Below, piece by piece: positions 9,623 to 18,484 of a stretch of 64,000 nt of DNA (positions within the stretch are counted from its first letter, which is position 1; the number at the start of each line of letters is the position of its first letter). The notes under the pieces are model-generated. The model did no database searches. It saw only the letters and a list, made by a program, of their open reading frames with translations, and was not told the DNA's origin. The stretch is from Desulfolucanica intricata. Lineage in GTDB: Bacteria; Bacillota; Desulfotomaculia; Desulfotomaculales; Desulfofarciminaceae. The DNA is taken from NCBI RefSeq assembly GCF_001592105.1, contig NZ_BCWE01000009.1:62001-126000 (forward strand), written 5' to 3'. The translations under genes and the position numbers were made by a program.

Positions 9623-10993
9623 CTATTCTGCCAGAAACAGGAAGCGGGCTACAACCAGGATAAACAAAATATACATCAGCCAGTGTACTTCTTTAAACCG
9701 GCCGGCTACTGCTTTTAACAAGGTATAGAATACTATTCCGGCGGCAATGCCGTTGGCAATACTTCCGGTAAAGGGCATTAGAACTATGGTAAGGAAAGCC
9801 GGGAGCCCTTCGGTAAAATCGTTAAAATCTATTTCCCCGATGGCCTGGATCATAAGGAGTCCGACAATTATCAGAGCCGGGGCTGTAGCAGCACCGGGAA
9901 TCAGGCCGGCAACAGGAGCCAAAACCAGTGCCAAAAGGAACAGTATACCTGTAGTAACTGCAGTTAACCCGGTGCGGCCACCTTCTCCGACACCGGCGGT
10001 ACTTTCTATGTATGCGGTAACCGTACTGGTACCCATAAGGGCACCGAAGGAAACTCCGAAAGCATCCACCATCATAGCTTTACCGATACGTGGAGACTGA
10101 CCGTTCTTATCCAGCAGCCCGGCCTTGCCCGCAGTACCAACCAGAGTACCAAAGGTATCAAAAAGTTCAACAAAGGTAAAGGTAAAAATAGCGGTCCAGA
10201 TTCCCATCTCAACAGCACCCATGATATCCAAACTACCCACAGCCAGGTTACCGAAATCGGGTAAAGCAAAAAGATTGAATTGTTCCGGTATTTGGGTAAC
10301 CCCCATGGGAATACCAATCAAAGTAGTGGCAATGATGCCAATTAGAAGGGCGCCCTTAACCCGCTTTGCCATCAATATTCCTGAAATTATTAATCCAATC
10401 AGAGCCAGCAGTGTCGCAGGGTTTTCAAAGCTCCCCATGGAAGTGTTCCATTCAAAATAGTTCAAAGTAGGAATACCCCCGCCCCGGAGGCCTTCCAATG
10501 TAGGAGGAATTACCGGCCCGACTTTTATTACCATAATCTCAGACATTTTAACTCCTAAAATGGTGATAAAAAGACCGATACCTACAATAGTCGCCCTTTT
10601 TAATGAATTGGGTATAGCCTCCACCAGTATCTGGCGAACCCGGGTTATAGTTAAAATAATAAATATGACTCCGGAAATAAAAACTGCACCCAGAGCTGTC
10701 TGCCAGGGGATACCGACACCCTGCGCGGCCACTGAAGCAAAATAGGCATTTAATCCCATGCCGGGGGCCAGGGCAATGGGAAAATTAACAAACAAACCCA
10801 TAGCAATAGTAACGATTCCGGCCGCTACGGCAGTGGCAAAAAAAACTGCATCCTTATCCATACCCGCCCCGGCAAGGATATTGGGATTCAAAAACAATAT
10901 GTAGGCCATAGTCATAAATGTAGTTAGTCCGGCAATTACTTCTGTACGAACATTGGTATTATATTGCTTAAGTTTAAAAATCTTTTCCAACAT
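9623..10993 (-). CDS. NCS2-family guanine/hypoxanthine permease
   Basis: A 456-residue integral membrane protein of the AzgA-like NCS2 branch, the family of PbuG and PbuO. The start MLEKIFKLKQYNTNVRTEVIAGLTT is followed by some 12-14 hydrophobic segments. Family motifs seen are GMGLNAYFA near residue 77 and, near residue 265, a stretch with FVELFDTFGTLVGTAGKAG, followed by GTSTVTAYIESTAGV. Such proteins import purine bases by proton symport. It is the first gene of the operon directly behind the riboswitch, so salvage uptake and de novo synthesis would be controlled together. GGAGG lies 9 bases before the ATG. Whether it prefers guanine/hypoxanthine or adenine cannot be told from sequence alone. 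Confidence 0.92.
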   Translation of the reverse strand: MLEKIFKLKQYNTNVRTEVIAGLTTFMTMAYILFLNPNILAGAGMDKDAVFFATAVAAGIVTIAMGLFVNFPIALAPGMGLNAYFASVAAQGVGIPWQTALGAVFISGVIFIILTITRVRQILVEAIPNSLKRATIVGIGLFITILGVKMSEIMVIKVGPVIPPTLEGLRGGGIPTLNYFEWNTSMGSFENPATLLALIGLIISGILMAKRVKGALLIGIIATTLIGIPMGVTQIPEQFNLFALPDFGNLAVGSLDIMGAVEMGIWTAIFTFTFVELFDTFGTLVGTAGKAGLLDKNGQSPRIGKAMMVDAFGVSFGALMGTSTVTAYIESTAGVGEGGRTGLTAVTTGILFLLALVLAPVAGLIPGAATAPALIIVGLLMIQAIGEIDFNDFTEGLPAFLTIVLMPFTGSIANGIAAGIVFYTLLKAVAGRFKEVHWLMYILFILVVARFLFLAE

Positions 10994-11121
10994 CTCCTGC
11001 TGCCTCCTTATTACATTCCCTTAGTATTAACCCTTCCGGGAACCTTTCTTTGCGGATATTATTAATCCGGCACCGGCAAAACATACAATATAAGCATTGA
11101 TACCTAACCTGATTAAATAAG

Positions 11122-11275
11122 AAAAGCCCGGGTGAGTAGGTTCATGAGTGAAACCTACCCGCCTGGGCTTTTATCCCTCCCGGTGTAGCATCACACCGGT
11201 ATGAACAGGTGTAATGCCTGTACCGCTCGGACCGAACCACCCGTAAAAGGTGTGGAACCCTAGGTACACTTTCCT
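11122..11275 (-). promoter_or_regulatory. ykkC-type riboswitch, probably the PRPP subtype, with terminator
   Basis: Read on the minus strand, the leader shows the conserved blocks of the ykkC family in order: CTAGGGTTCC, GGTCCGAGCGGTAC, then ACACCGGGAGGGATAAAAGCCC. The last block runs into a strong hairpin (about 11123-11172: AAGCCC...GGGCTT and GGGTAGGTT...AACCTAC) followed by a T-rich tail. The terminator therefore shares the 3' aptamer strand, the layout of an ON switch. ykkC RNAs sense guanidine, ppGpp or PRPP depending on subtype. Its place in front of a complete purine operon fits the PRPP-binding class. The family call is firm; the ligand is inferred from context. Confidence 0.85.
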
Positions 11276-11299
11276 CCATAATAATATCTTTGCAACATA

Positions 11300-11329
11300 A
11301 TGTTAGCAAAGTTTGACAACAGCTGTCAA
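11300..11329 (-). promoter_or_regulatory. Predicted sigma-A promoter of the purine operon
   Basis: On the minus strand a perfect -35 TTGACA (11324-11329) is followed after 18 bases by TAACAT (11300-11305) as the -10, about 25 bases before the riboswitch. The -35 box is one arm of the inverted repeat TTGACA-N5-TGTCAA (about 11313-11329), which could be an operator. Confidence 0.55.
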
Positions 11330-11417
11330 CAAATTTTTTCACTGTCTTAAATATTTTTATCTTTTTTTTATAAACTTACTAAATGGCCGGAACAAGTAAT
11401 ATTAACAATGATTGTGT

Positions 11418-11612
11418 TTATGGTCTGTCTCCTTTCTTGATTATTAATTGTGCAAACTTTTCTTGTGAATCTGCTGCAGCGGATGCCGCAGTTCTAATTA
11501 GTTTACGTAAATTGGGATCTATAATCTCCGTTTCTGCAAGAGAAAAAGCCTGAGCCGCCAATCTGGCATCTTTTTCATAATCCTGTAGCATATCCATATC
11601 AGTTAATATCAT
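11418..11612 (-). CDS. Small helical protein, possibly spore-coat/ferritin-like half-domain
   Basis: A 64-residue protein that looks all-helical (MLQDYEKDARLAAQAFSLAET, then a second amphipathic helix). It recalls the C-terminal helix pair of CotF-type or DUF2383-like ferritin-fold proteins, but I do not recognise it with certainty. It begins 4 bases after the stop of the gene upstream and takes its ribosome site AAAGGAATG from that gene's end, so the two are translationally coupled. Together they could supply the four helices normally found in one polypeptide. No cysteine and no clear metal-binding EXXH is present. Confidence 0.6.
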   Translation of the reverse strand: MILTDMDMLQDYEKDARLAAQAFSLAETEIIDPNLRKLIRTAASAAADSQEKFAQLIIKKGDRP

Positions 11613-11616
11613 AATA

Positions 11617-11877
11617 TCATTCCTTTGTCATAGATTCATAATATTGTTGAAAAGTGTGAGAAAGCTTTTTTAAATTTTTTGCCTCATCCATAAAACTTCT
11701 TTTAATTTCTTCATCTGAAGCATTCTCTGCATAGTATTCACATTTTCTTGATGCCACTTGTGATTCACTTATGAATTTAACTAAGAAAGCACCTTCTTTA
11801 ATTCTTTGAATTGTTACAGGATCTAATTCTCTTAATTGAGGTTGACTAGCATTAGCAGCCTTAAAAACGCTTATCAT
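11617..11877 (-). CDS. Small helical protein, ferritin-like/spore-coat-like
   Basis: An 86-residue, probably all-helical protein preceded by a strong GGGGGG-type ribosome site. The part from about residue 25 on (GAFLVKFISESQVASRKCEYYAE, then KRSFMDEAKNLKKLSHTFQQYYE) has the hydrophobic and acidic spacing of ferritin-like helical bundles seen in rubrerythrin and CotF families. I cannot name a family securely. It forms a coupled pair with the 64-residue gene that follows. The pair lies between the guaA gene and the purine riboswitch, with no promoter I can assign. Confidence 0.6.
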   Translation of the reverse strand: MISVFKAANASQPQLRELDPVTIQRIKEGAFLVKFISESQVASRKCEYYAENASDEEIKRSFMDEAKNLKKLSHTFQQYYESMTKE

Positions 11878-11989
11878 TCTATTATCCCCCCTCTTTATTT
11901 ATTTTTCCTGATTTAGATTTGATTATGTAATAGACCAGGACAAATTTTAGCACAAACGCCTTATTAATCAATATCCGGTCACTTAACAC

Positions 11990-13531
11990 CTACTCCCATT
12001 CAATGGTGGAGGGGGGCTTGGAGGTAATATCATAAACAACCCGGTTAATTTCAGTTATTTCACTGACTATGCGGGAAGAAATTGACTCCAGTACTTCATA
12101 AGGCAGGCGCACCCAGTCCGCAGTCATTGCATCATTGCTGTGGACAGCCCGCAGGACGGCGGTATAAGCATAGGTGCGCTCATCACCCATTACCCCGACA
12201 CTCTTCATTTCGGGCAGCACTGCAAAGGCCTGCCAAATTTCCCGGTAGAGGCCCGCCTTTTTAATCTCCTCTACCACAATGGCATCTGCTTCACGTAAAA
12301 TCTCAAGCTTGTCCCCGGTAACTTCACCCAGGATGCGGATGCCCAGGCCCGGCCCGGGGAATGGATGCCGCCAAACCACTTCTTCCGGCAGTCCCAATTC
12401 TTCACCAAGCTGCCGCACTTCATCCTTAAACAGCCAGCGCAGGGGTTCAATCAGTTTAAAACGCATGTCCTCCGGCAGGCCGCCGACATTATGGTGAGAT
12501 TTTATCACAGCAGCAGTTTCGGTACCGCTCTCTACCACATCCGGGTAAACCGTACCCTGCACCAAAAAGTCAATCTGTCCCAGCTTACCGGCCTCTTCCT
12601 CAAAAACCCGGATAAATTCTTCACCGATAATTTTACGCTTGCGCTCCGGGTCAGTTACACCCTTAAGACGATTCAAAAACCGCTCCCGGGCATCCACCGC
12701 GATGAGATTAATATGAAACTTATCACGGAAGGTAGACACCACTTGCTCTGCTTCACCCTTACGCAATAAACCGTGATCTACAAAAACACAGGTTAATTGG
12801 TCACCAACAGCCCGGTGCACCATCACTGCAGCCACGGAGGAGTCTACCCCGCCGCTCAAAGCACAAAGCACCGGCCGGTTTCCCACCCTTTGGCGTATCT
12901 TTTCCACCTCAAATTCCAGGAAGGACCCCATGGTCCAGGTACCATGGCAGCCACAGATATCATATAAAAAGTGTTTCAGCACATTTTTACCCTTGGGAGT
13001 ATGCACTACCTCAGGGTGAAACTGAACTGCATAAAGTTTTTGTTCCCTGTTGGCCATAGCAGCAACCGGGGCATGACCGGTACGGGCAGTTACTTTAAAT
13101 CCCGGCGGCGGGGCCTCGACAAGATCACCGTGACTCATCCAGCACTGCTCGGAAGTATCTAAACCGGCCAAAAGCTCATCCTTCTCAAGAATATCAATCA
13201 TTGCCTTACCGTATTCCCGGCTCTTGGCGGAAGATACTTTCCCGCCCAATTGGTAGGACATTAACTGCATACCATAACAAATACCTAAAACGGGAATACC
13301 TAACTTATAAATCTCCGGATCAACAGTAGGTGCCTTGTCCGCATAAACACTGGAAGGCCCCCCGGAAAAAACAATCCCTCTGGGCTGCCGGGCGCTTATT
13401 TTCTCCACCGGTGCAGTATAAGGCAGTATCTCACAATAAACCTTACATTCCCTAATGCGCCTGGCAATAAGCTGCGTATATTGCCCGCCAAAATCCAACA
13501 CCAAAATCGTTTCATTATTAAGGGTAGACAA
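11990..13531 (-). CDS. guaA: GMP synthase (glutamine-hydrolysing)
   Basis: Aminates XMP to GMP. The 513-residue protein has an N-terminal class I glutamine amidotransferase domain with Cys85 in [10 protein letters not shown] and the His-Glu pair in FHPEVVHT. The ATP pyrophosphatase domain follows with the PP-loop [12 protein letters not shown] near residue 222, and the C-terminal dimerisation domain ends in [11 protein letters not shown]. The start is TTG at 13531, with AGGAGTG about 10 bases upstream. It is monocistronic by appearance: an hpt terminator precedes it. Confidence 0.97.
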   Translation of the reverse strand: MSTLNNETILVLDFGGQYTQLIARRIRECKVYCEILPYTAPVEKISARQPRGIVFSGGPSSVYADKAPTVDPEIYKLGIPVLGICYGMQLMSYQLGGKVSSAKSREYGKAMIDILEKDELLAGLDTSEQCWMSHGDLVEAPPPGFKVTARTGHAPVAAMANREQKLYAVQFHPEVVHTPKGKNVLKHFLYDICGCHGTWTMGSFLEFEVEKIRQRVGNRPVLCALSGGVDSSVAAVMVHRAVGDQLTCVFVDHGLLRKGEAEQVVSTFRDKFHINLIAVDARERFLNRLKGVTDPERKRKIIGEEFIRVFEEEAGKLGQIDFLVQGTVYPDVVESGTETAAVIKSHHNVGGLPEDMRFKLIEPLRWLFKDEVRQLGEELGLPEEVVWRHPFPGPGLGIRILGEVTGDKLEILREADAIVVEEIKKAGLYREIWQAFAVLPEMKSVGVMGDERTYAYTAVLRAVHSNDAMTADWVRLPYEVLESISSRIVSEITEINRVVYDITSKPPSTIEWE

Positions 13532-13647
13532 TTATTGTTCACTCCTATCGTAAAATACCCCACTAATATGTATAAACGATATTTAATTCGTGTTAAATAT
13601 ACTTTTTCCTTCTAATAACTTATTTTTCTCTTTTTCATGGAAAAAAT

Positions 13648-13684
13648 AAAAGAGCTGTGAGATTTATTTTACCCACAGCTCTTA
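13648..13684 (-). terminator. Intrinsic terminator after hpt
   Basis: Perfect 9-bp stem AGAGCTGTG (13651-13659) and CACAGCTCT (13674-13682), followed on the minus strand by TTTTATTTTTT. It separates hpt from guaA. Confidence 0.88.
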
Positions 13685-13688
13685 ATAT

Positions 13689-14228
13689 TTATTTTACATA
13701 AACCTCTCGCTTCAGCACGCCGATACTGGGAAAATTTCGATAGCGCTCATTATAGTCCAACCCGTAGCCCACAACAAACTCATCCGGAATAGAAAAACCA
13801 TTGTAGTCTATAGTCACTTCCACTTCACGGCGGCTGGGCTTATCCAGCAGGGTGCAGATCTTAAGACTGGCCGGATTACGGGCCTGCAGGTTTTGCACCA
13901 AATAATTCAATGTCAGTCCGGTATCAACAATATCTTCCACAATTATTATGTGCCGGCCCTCGATCGGCCGGTCCAAATCCTTTAAAATACGTACTACACC
14001 TGAGGACCTGGCCCCGGCACCATAGCTGGATACGGCCATAAAATCAAAATATGTAGGTACAGTTATGGAACGCACCAAATCAGCCAGGAAAATCATGGCA
14101 CCCTTTAAGATTCCCACCACTAGTATTTCCTTACCGGCATAGTCCCGGGAAATTTGTTCCCCCAGTTCCTTGATTCTTTCCTCCAGTTCTTGTTCTGTTA
14201 TTAAAACCTTTTCCAGATCAGGATGCAT
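13689..14228 (-). CDS. hpt: Hypoxanthine(-guanine) phosphoribosyltransferase
   Basis: Salvages hypoxanthine and guanine to IMP and GMP using PRPP. The 179-residue protein shows the VVGILKGAMIFLADLVR segment, the PRPP-binding IIIVEDIVDTGLTL near residue 93, and DEFVVGYGLDYNERYRNFP near the C-terminus. The ATG at 14228 is chosen because GGGGGG lies 5 bases upstream; the longer frame reaching 14255 lacks a ribosome site. It adds a salvage enzyme to the purine genes nearby but has its own terminator and so is a separate unit. Confidence 0.96.
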   Translation of the reverse strand: MHPDLEKVLITEQELEERIKELGEQISRDYAGKEILVVGILKGAMIFLADLVRSITVPTYFDFMAVSSYGAGARSSGVVRILKDLDRPIEGRHIIIVEDIVDTGLTLNYLVQNLQARNPASLKICTLLDKPSRREVEVTIDYNGFSIPDEFVVGYGLDYNERYRNFPSIGVLKREVYVK

Positions 14229-14321
14229 TGTTATCCCCCCGGTGTTTAATCTCAATAATTCACCAATAATTCAAAAGAACCTGGAGTATTATACCAAGAA
14301 AATACTACCGGTGTCAATGAA

Positions 14322-15050
14322 TCAGCCTACCGGTGGCGGATTTATGGTTATGTCCCCGTTATAATCTGAAAACTTTAGTTTAAGATTAAACTTAACTTGA
14401 TTTTGTCCCTTTGATACAGCTTTTATATCTGCCTGTTTAATAAATTTATCTTTAGAACTTATCCAAACTTTATAATCAAAGTTTATAAAATTCTCCATAA
14501 AGGGATTGGCAACATTAGGCTGCAGGTTAAGCACTATACACTGCTCATCCCCAATTTCTTCCTCACCCTGGGCTTTTATTTCCGGGATATCTTTAAAATT
14601 AAACATTCCCAGGGGATTTAACTCTGTAATAAATAATTCGGAATTAGACAGCTGGTTACCCTCCAGTGCCAGCCACTGCTTGGAGTATGGATCCCTCATA
14701 TAACCCGTTTCCCCAATCTGAATAAATTCAAGCTTAACACTATCCATAGTTCCTTTTAAATGTACCTTGTCGGGGGAAAGCCTTTCCCCTTCCCCACGTA
14801 AATTAGTCTTACCGTCAAAAATCATTTCTACCTGATATCGATAACTATTGGCGGACATGGTATTTTCCAGAGCAGTATCCCATAATTCCTCCGGAGGCAG
14901 CTCGGGCGTTAACTTTAATGATACAAGTCTTATTACGGCCAATAAACCCAGTAACAGAACTAATCCCAAAACCGGAATAATTATTTTTTTATTTATTGCC
15001 GGCCTCTTTAGTGCTAACCCCTTTGGTGCCGACCACTTCGGCAGCTTCAA
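14322..15050 (-). CDS. Membrane-anchored LolA/LppX-like protein of unknown function
   Basis: A 242-residue protein with a short basic cytoplasmic start, one membrane segment at about 22-45 (rich in I, L, V and G) and an extracellular domain of about 190 residues. The domain alternates beta strands with SANSYRYQVEM, KVHLKGTMD, MRDPYSKQWL and KVWISSKDKFIKQADI. This pattern is seen in LolA/LppX-like half-barrel proteins of Gram-positive surfaces. No Cys follows the membrane segment, so it is anchored by the helix, not by lipid. Start: TTG at 15050, with AGAGGGGAG about 11 bases upstream. The structural analogy is inference. Confidence 0.7.
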   Translation of the reverse strand: MKLPKWSAPKGLALKRPAINKKIIIPVLGLVLLLGLLAVIRLVSLKLTPELPPEELWDTALENTMSANSYRYQVEMIFDGKTNLRGEGERLSPDKVHLKGTMDSVKLEFIQIGETGYMRDPYSKQWLALEGNQLSNSELFITELNPLGMFNFKDIPEIKAQGEEEIGDEQCIVLNLQPNVANPFMENFINFDYKVWISSKDKFIKQADIKAVSKGQNQVKFNLKLKFSDYNGDITINPPPVG

Positions 15051-15128
15051 TGGCTTTCACACTCCCCTCTAAACAAACGTTATAAAATAATACTGTTTAG
15101 CCGGAGAAAATATGACTGGAAGAAAAAC

Positions 15129-15154
15129 AAATAGGCCCTGATCAGGGCCTATTT
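15129..15154 (-). terminator. Palindromic terminator overlapping a stop codon
   Basis: A 13-bp perfect palindrome, AAATAGGCCCTGA with TCAGGGCCTATTT, in which the stop codon of the gene ending at 15149 is part of the stem. On the minus strand a T-rich TTTGTTTTTC tail follows. Confidence 0.75.
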
Positions 15155-15724
15155 AATTTGCCTGATTTTTTGTTTTTGTTCTTGCAAAAGAGGTTCATAC
15201 TGGGCATTTAAACTCTTTTTCGCCCTCTGCCACTCATCTCTAAAAGCAATCTGCTCGATTCCCTGAACCTGCCCACCGTACTGCTGTTTAAGTGCGTTAA
15301 TAAATTGTTCTTTCTTGGCCATAAAGTTGTTTCTGGTTTCATTTAAAGTATGCTGTAAAGCCTGGGCATAATAATGAAATAAATGCTCAATTTGGCTCAT
15401 AACTTCTCCTGCAGCCCCTTGGTCTTCTTTGAGCTGCATAATCCCTTCCATAGCTTTCTTATTAGTGCGGATGACTTCTTCACTTTCGGGGAGAAGGATA
15501 TTATTTAATAATGTCTCCTGGGCCCCCTCACTTAAATAAGGTCTAACCCTTTCCGGATGAGCAGAAAATTCTTTTTCAAAGCTGAATTCTCCATTATCTA
15601 AAAACCTTGCTCCAACTGCCCGTCCCTTAGACACATACTCCATTTTCTCAATTTCATCTTCAGAAACATTTAGATTCTGAATTTTTTCCATAGCCAATTC
15701 CAAAGCACTTTTTATTTTTCCCAT
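15149..15724 (-). CDS. Hypothetical helical protein
   Basis: A 191-residue soluble protein with charged, helix-forming sequence throughout, especially from residue 90 on (long stretches of Q, E, K and L suggest coiled coil). Features are an N-terminal ALELAMEKIQNLNVSEDEIEKMEYVSKGRA-type segment spread over residues 6-36 and a C-terminal EWQRAKKSLNAQYEPLLQEQ segment. No membrane segment, signal peptide or cysteine. I do not recognise the family. It stands alone between two opposite-strand boundaries and carries its own terminator. Confidence 0.75.
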   Translation of the reverse strand: MGKIKSALELAMEKIQNLNVSEDEIEKMEYVSKGRAVGARFLDNGEFSFEKEFSAHPERVRPYLSEGAQETLLNNILLPESEEVIRTNKKAMEGIMQLKEDQGAAGEVMSQIEHLFHYYAQALQHTLNETRNNFMAKKEQFINALKQQYGGQVQGIEQIAFRDEWQRAKKSLNAQYEPLLQEQKQKIRQIK

Positions 15725-15897
15725 AATGACGTCCTCCTTCCCCTTAATTATACGATTTTAGAGTATAACTGGCAATGTTTGCTTAATTTGTTTATAATTT
15801 TAGGGAGGAAAAGTAGACCTCAACCTCGAGTGCACATGTGCCCGGCGAAAATTATAATCTAAGAAGTCTTTGACTTAAAATTATTGGAGGGTTAACC

Positions 15898-16221
15898 ATG
15901 GAAATAAAAGATTTACAAAAAGAAGTAGATAACTGGATCAGCCAGTTTGAAGAGGGCTATTGGCACCCGCTGTCCATGTTGGCACGTCTTACTGAAGAGG
16001 TTGGTGAACTGGCCAGGGAGATAAATCATCTCTATGGTCAAAAGCCTAAAAAACCGGAGGAACCTCCCGGGGATTTACCCGGTGAACTGGCTGATATATT
16101 GTTCATTATTGTCTGCTATGCCAACTCCTTAAACATTGATCTTGAAGAGGCCTTTAGCAACATGATGGAAAAATACAGAAAAAGGGACAGTGAGCGCTGG
16201 ACCCAAAAAACTAAGTTGTAA
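15898..16221 (+). CDS. MazG-like nucleotide pyrophosphohydrolase
   Basis: A 107-residue single-domain member of the all-alpha NTP pyrophosphohydrolase (MazG) superfamily. The metal-binding residues are visible in RLTEEVGELAREINH (EExxE type) and in PGELADILFIIVCYANSL (E and D pair). Such enzymes hydrolyse NTPs to NMP and pyrophosphate, often as house-cleaning of damaged or surplus nucleotides. GGAGG lies 8 bases before the ATG. It is the first of two plus-strand genes that end at a shared terminator. The substrate is not predictable. Confidence 0.85.
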   Translation: MEIKDLQKEVDNWISQFEEGYWHPLSMLARLTEEVGELAREINHLYGQKPKKPEEPPGDLPGELADILFIIVCYANSLNIDLEEAFSNMMEKYRKRDSERWTQKTKL

Positions 16222-16285
16222 TTTTCCAAATAATATAATAAAATTTTCCTAAAGCAACCATTACAAAAAATAAGGAGGATACGAC

Positions 16286-17665
16286 TTGGCCAACATAATT
16301 CCAATTAGAGGATTACGCTATAACCCCGCAAAGGAAAGTGACATGGCCGTACTGGTGACACCACCCTATGATGTCATAGATGCCGCCGCACAGGACAACT
16401 ACTACCGAAAAAACCCACATAATGTTATTCGTTTGGAATACGGTAAAATATATACTACGGATAATGAGACTGATAACCGCTACAACCGGGCCGCTGCAGC
16501 TTTCACCGCCTGGCAGGAGGAAGAAATACTGCTCCCTGAAGATAATCCCGCCTTGTATCTTTATGAACAGGAGTTTACGATAGCCGGTGAAAAAAAGGTA
16601 CGTACCGGCTTTATTTGCGGTGTCCAAATAGAGCCTTACTCCAAAGGTGTAGTCCTACCTCATGAAGAGACCCTGCCAAAACACAAAGCCGACCGGCTGG
16701 CTCTAATGCACGCCTGTAGAGCTAACTTTAGCCCAATATTCGGTCTTTACGCCGACCCTGAAAGGGCAGTGGACAACCTTCTGAAAACGACAAAAGCTCA
16801 CCGGCCGCAGGTTGATTTTGTAGATGAATCGGGCCAGACCCACCGTTTATGGGTAATCACTGATACACAAATCATTCAAAAAGTTCAAGAAATTATGCAG
16901 AAGCAGCGCATATTTATTGCTGACGGCCACCACCGCTATGAGACAGCCTTAAACTATAGAAACGAGCGTAGAAATGAAGATAATGCCATTTCCCCGGGGA
17001 CGCCGGATGATAAATTGCAGGAACCAATTAATGAAAAATACCCGGCAGCACCCTATAACTATGTAATGATGACACTGGTTAATCTCTACGATCCGGGTCT
17101 TGTAGTACTGCCTACACACCGGCTGGTTAAAAATGTCCCCAATTTTAAAACGGAGGAGTTTTTAACAAAGCTGCAGGCGGAATTTAATTTTGAAGAATTT
17201 AAGCTTTCCACCGGTAAAGACAACTTTAAAGAATTCTTAAATCTTCTGGCCATACGGGGTGAAATGGAACAGCCGAAGCATAAACATGCCTTCGGGCTGT
17301 ACACAGGGAAAGGACTGTATATTATTACATTAAAAGAGAGTACCGACTTCACAAAGTACATGCCGGAGGATAAATCCCCGGACTGGTGTGGTTTGGATGT
17401 TTCAGTTCTACATTCCCTGATTATGGAAAGATATCTCGGAATTGGCGGGGAACAGCGGGCCAATGAAGGAAATCTTACTTATACCCGGGAAGAAGCCGGG
17501 GCCCTGGAGTTAGTTGACAGCGGTGAATACCAGCTGGCCTTCTTTATGAACCCCACCCGGGTGGAAGAGGTAACTGCGGTAGCTGCTAACGGGGAAAAGA
17601 TGCCCCAAAAATCTACCTTCTTTTATCCGAAACTGATCACCGGATTAGTTATTAATAAATTATAA
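16286..17665 (+). CDS. DUF1015 family protein
   Basis: A 459-residue cytoplasmic protein of the DUF1015 family, widely distributed in anaerobes and often linked in genomes to serine metabolism; its activity is unknown. Typical segments are VTPPYDVIDAAAQDNYY at the N-terminus, LPHEETLPKHKADRLALM near residue 120, and the best conserved FIADGHHRYETALNYRNE near residue 210. The start is TTG at 16286, with AAGGAGG 8 bases upstream. It follows the MazG-like gene by 64 bases and is closed by a bidirectional terminator. Confidence 0.85.
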   Translation: MANIIPIRGLRYNPAKESDMAVLVTPPYDVIDAAAQDNYYRKNPHNVIRLEYGKIYTTDNETDNRYNRAAAAFTAWQEEEILLPEDNPALYLYEQEFTIAGEKKVRTGFICGVQIEPYSKGVVLPHEETLPKHKADRLALMHACRANFSPIFGLYADPERAVDNLLKTTKAHRPQVDFVDESGQTHRLWVITDTQIIQKVQEIMQKQRIFIADGHHRYETALNYRNERRNEDNAISPGTPDDKLQEPINEKYPAAPYNYVMMTLVNLYDPGLVVLPTHRLVKNVPNFKTEEFLTKLQAEFNFEEFKLSTGKDNFKEFLNLLAIRGEMEQPKHKHAFGLYTGKGLYIITLKESTDFTKYMPEDKSPDWCGLDVSVLHSLIMERYLGIGGEQRANEGNLTYTREEAGALELVDSGEYQLAFFMNPTRVEEVTAVAANGEKMPQKSTFFYPKLITGLVINKL

Positions 17666-17667
17666 AA

Positions 17668-17703
17668 AAAGCCTACCCGGTTTCGTTTCGGGTAGGCTCT
17701 TCT
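17668..17703. terminator. Bidirectional terminator between the DUF1015 gene and cheR
   Basis: Stem AGCCTACCC (17670-17678) and GGGTAGGCT (17690-17698). It has an A-run on the left and a CTTCTTT on the right, so it can end both convergent transcripts. Confidence 0.85.
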
Positions 17704-18483
17704 TTAAATAGAAACCGTTACTTTCCTGTAAAAACAAGAACCTAATTTTTCATATCCCAAAGCTTTATAATTAAAGATCATTTCACTACTGCCGATAAAT
17801 AATACTCCACCTACATTTAAGGCACGGGCCAGCTTAATATTTACCTCGTTTTGCGCTTCCCTGGTAAAATAAATGGTTACGTTACGGCAAATGATCAAGT
17901 CATAACCTTGCCCGTAATTATCTTTCAGCAAATCGTGGACCCGAAAGGACACTTTGTTTTTAATGCTATCCAACAGCACATACTTATCACCTTCACGGCG
18001 AAAATATTTCGCCAGCCGCTGTGCTTGAACATTGCGTACAGCATCGGCAGGATATCGTCCTACCGCCGCATCTTGGAGTATTTTCCGGTCAAGATCAGTG
18101 GCTTCGATTTTATGTTCATGGCCGGGGGTCAACTCGTCAAGAATTATCGCAACTGAATAAGGCTCTGCACCGTTAGAACAGGCCGCACTCCATATTTTCA
18201 ATATATGCTTGTTTTTAAGTAACTGGGGCAAAATATTTTGTTCAAAATTTTTAAAAATAACCTTATCCCGAAAAAACTCAGAAACATTTATAGTTAAGGT
18301 ATCGCAAAAGTCTTGATAAACAACCTGGTCTGTTTTTAGAAAGAAAAAGAAATCAGAATAATTATCTATATTGTGCCGGGCCATTAAATTATCCAGACGC
18401 CGTTTTAGCTGAGTTTCCTTATAGCTGTGTAAATCAAGGCCAAAAAAACTATTGACATTCGTTTTAAACTGGCCGAAATCCAT
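17704..18483 (-). CDS. cheR: Chemotaxis protein methyltransferase CheR
   Basis: Methylates glutamates of chemoreceptors using S-adenosylmethionine, the adaptation step of chemotaxis. The 259-residue protein has the N-terminal helical domain (about 1-70, with KRRLDNLMARHNI) and the SAM-binding domain with RDKVIFKNF, IWSAACSNGAEPYSVAI (SAM loop), EATDLDRKIL, and DLIICRNVTIYFT. The last segment normally reads CRNVLIYF, so one conserved position differs conservatively. The ATG at 18483 has GGAGG 6 bases upstream. It follows the fliY terminator, so it has its own promoter or reads through from the flagellar operon. No cheB is in the window. Confidence 0.95.
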   Translation of the reverse strand: MDFGQFKTNVNSFFGLDLHSYKETQLKRRLDNLMARHNIDNYSDFFFFLKTDQVVYQDFCDTLTINVSEFFRDKVIFKNFEQNILPQLLKNKHILKIWSAACSNGAEPYSVAIILDELTPGHEHKIEATDLDRKILQDAAVGRYPADAVRNVQAQRLAKYFRREGDKYVLLDSIKNKVSFRVHDLLKDNYGQGYDLIICRNVTIYFTREAQNEVNIKLARALNVGGVLFIGSSEMIFNYKALGYEKLGSCFYRKVTVSI

Positions 18484-18484
18484 A

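Noticed and set aside
11375-11400. PurBox upstream of the purine riboswitch
   Set aside because: GTTCCGG resembles the box only if one base is inserted; too weak.
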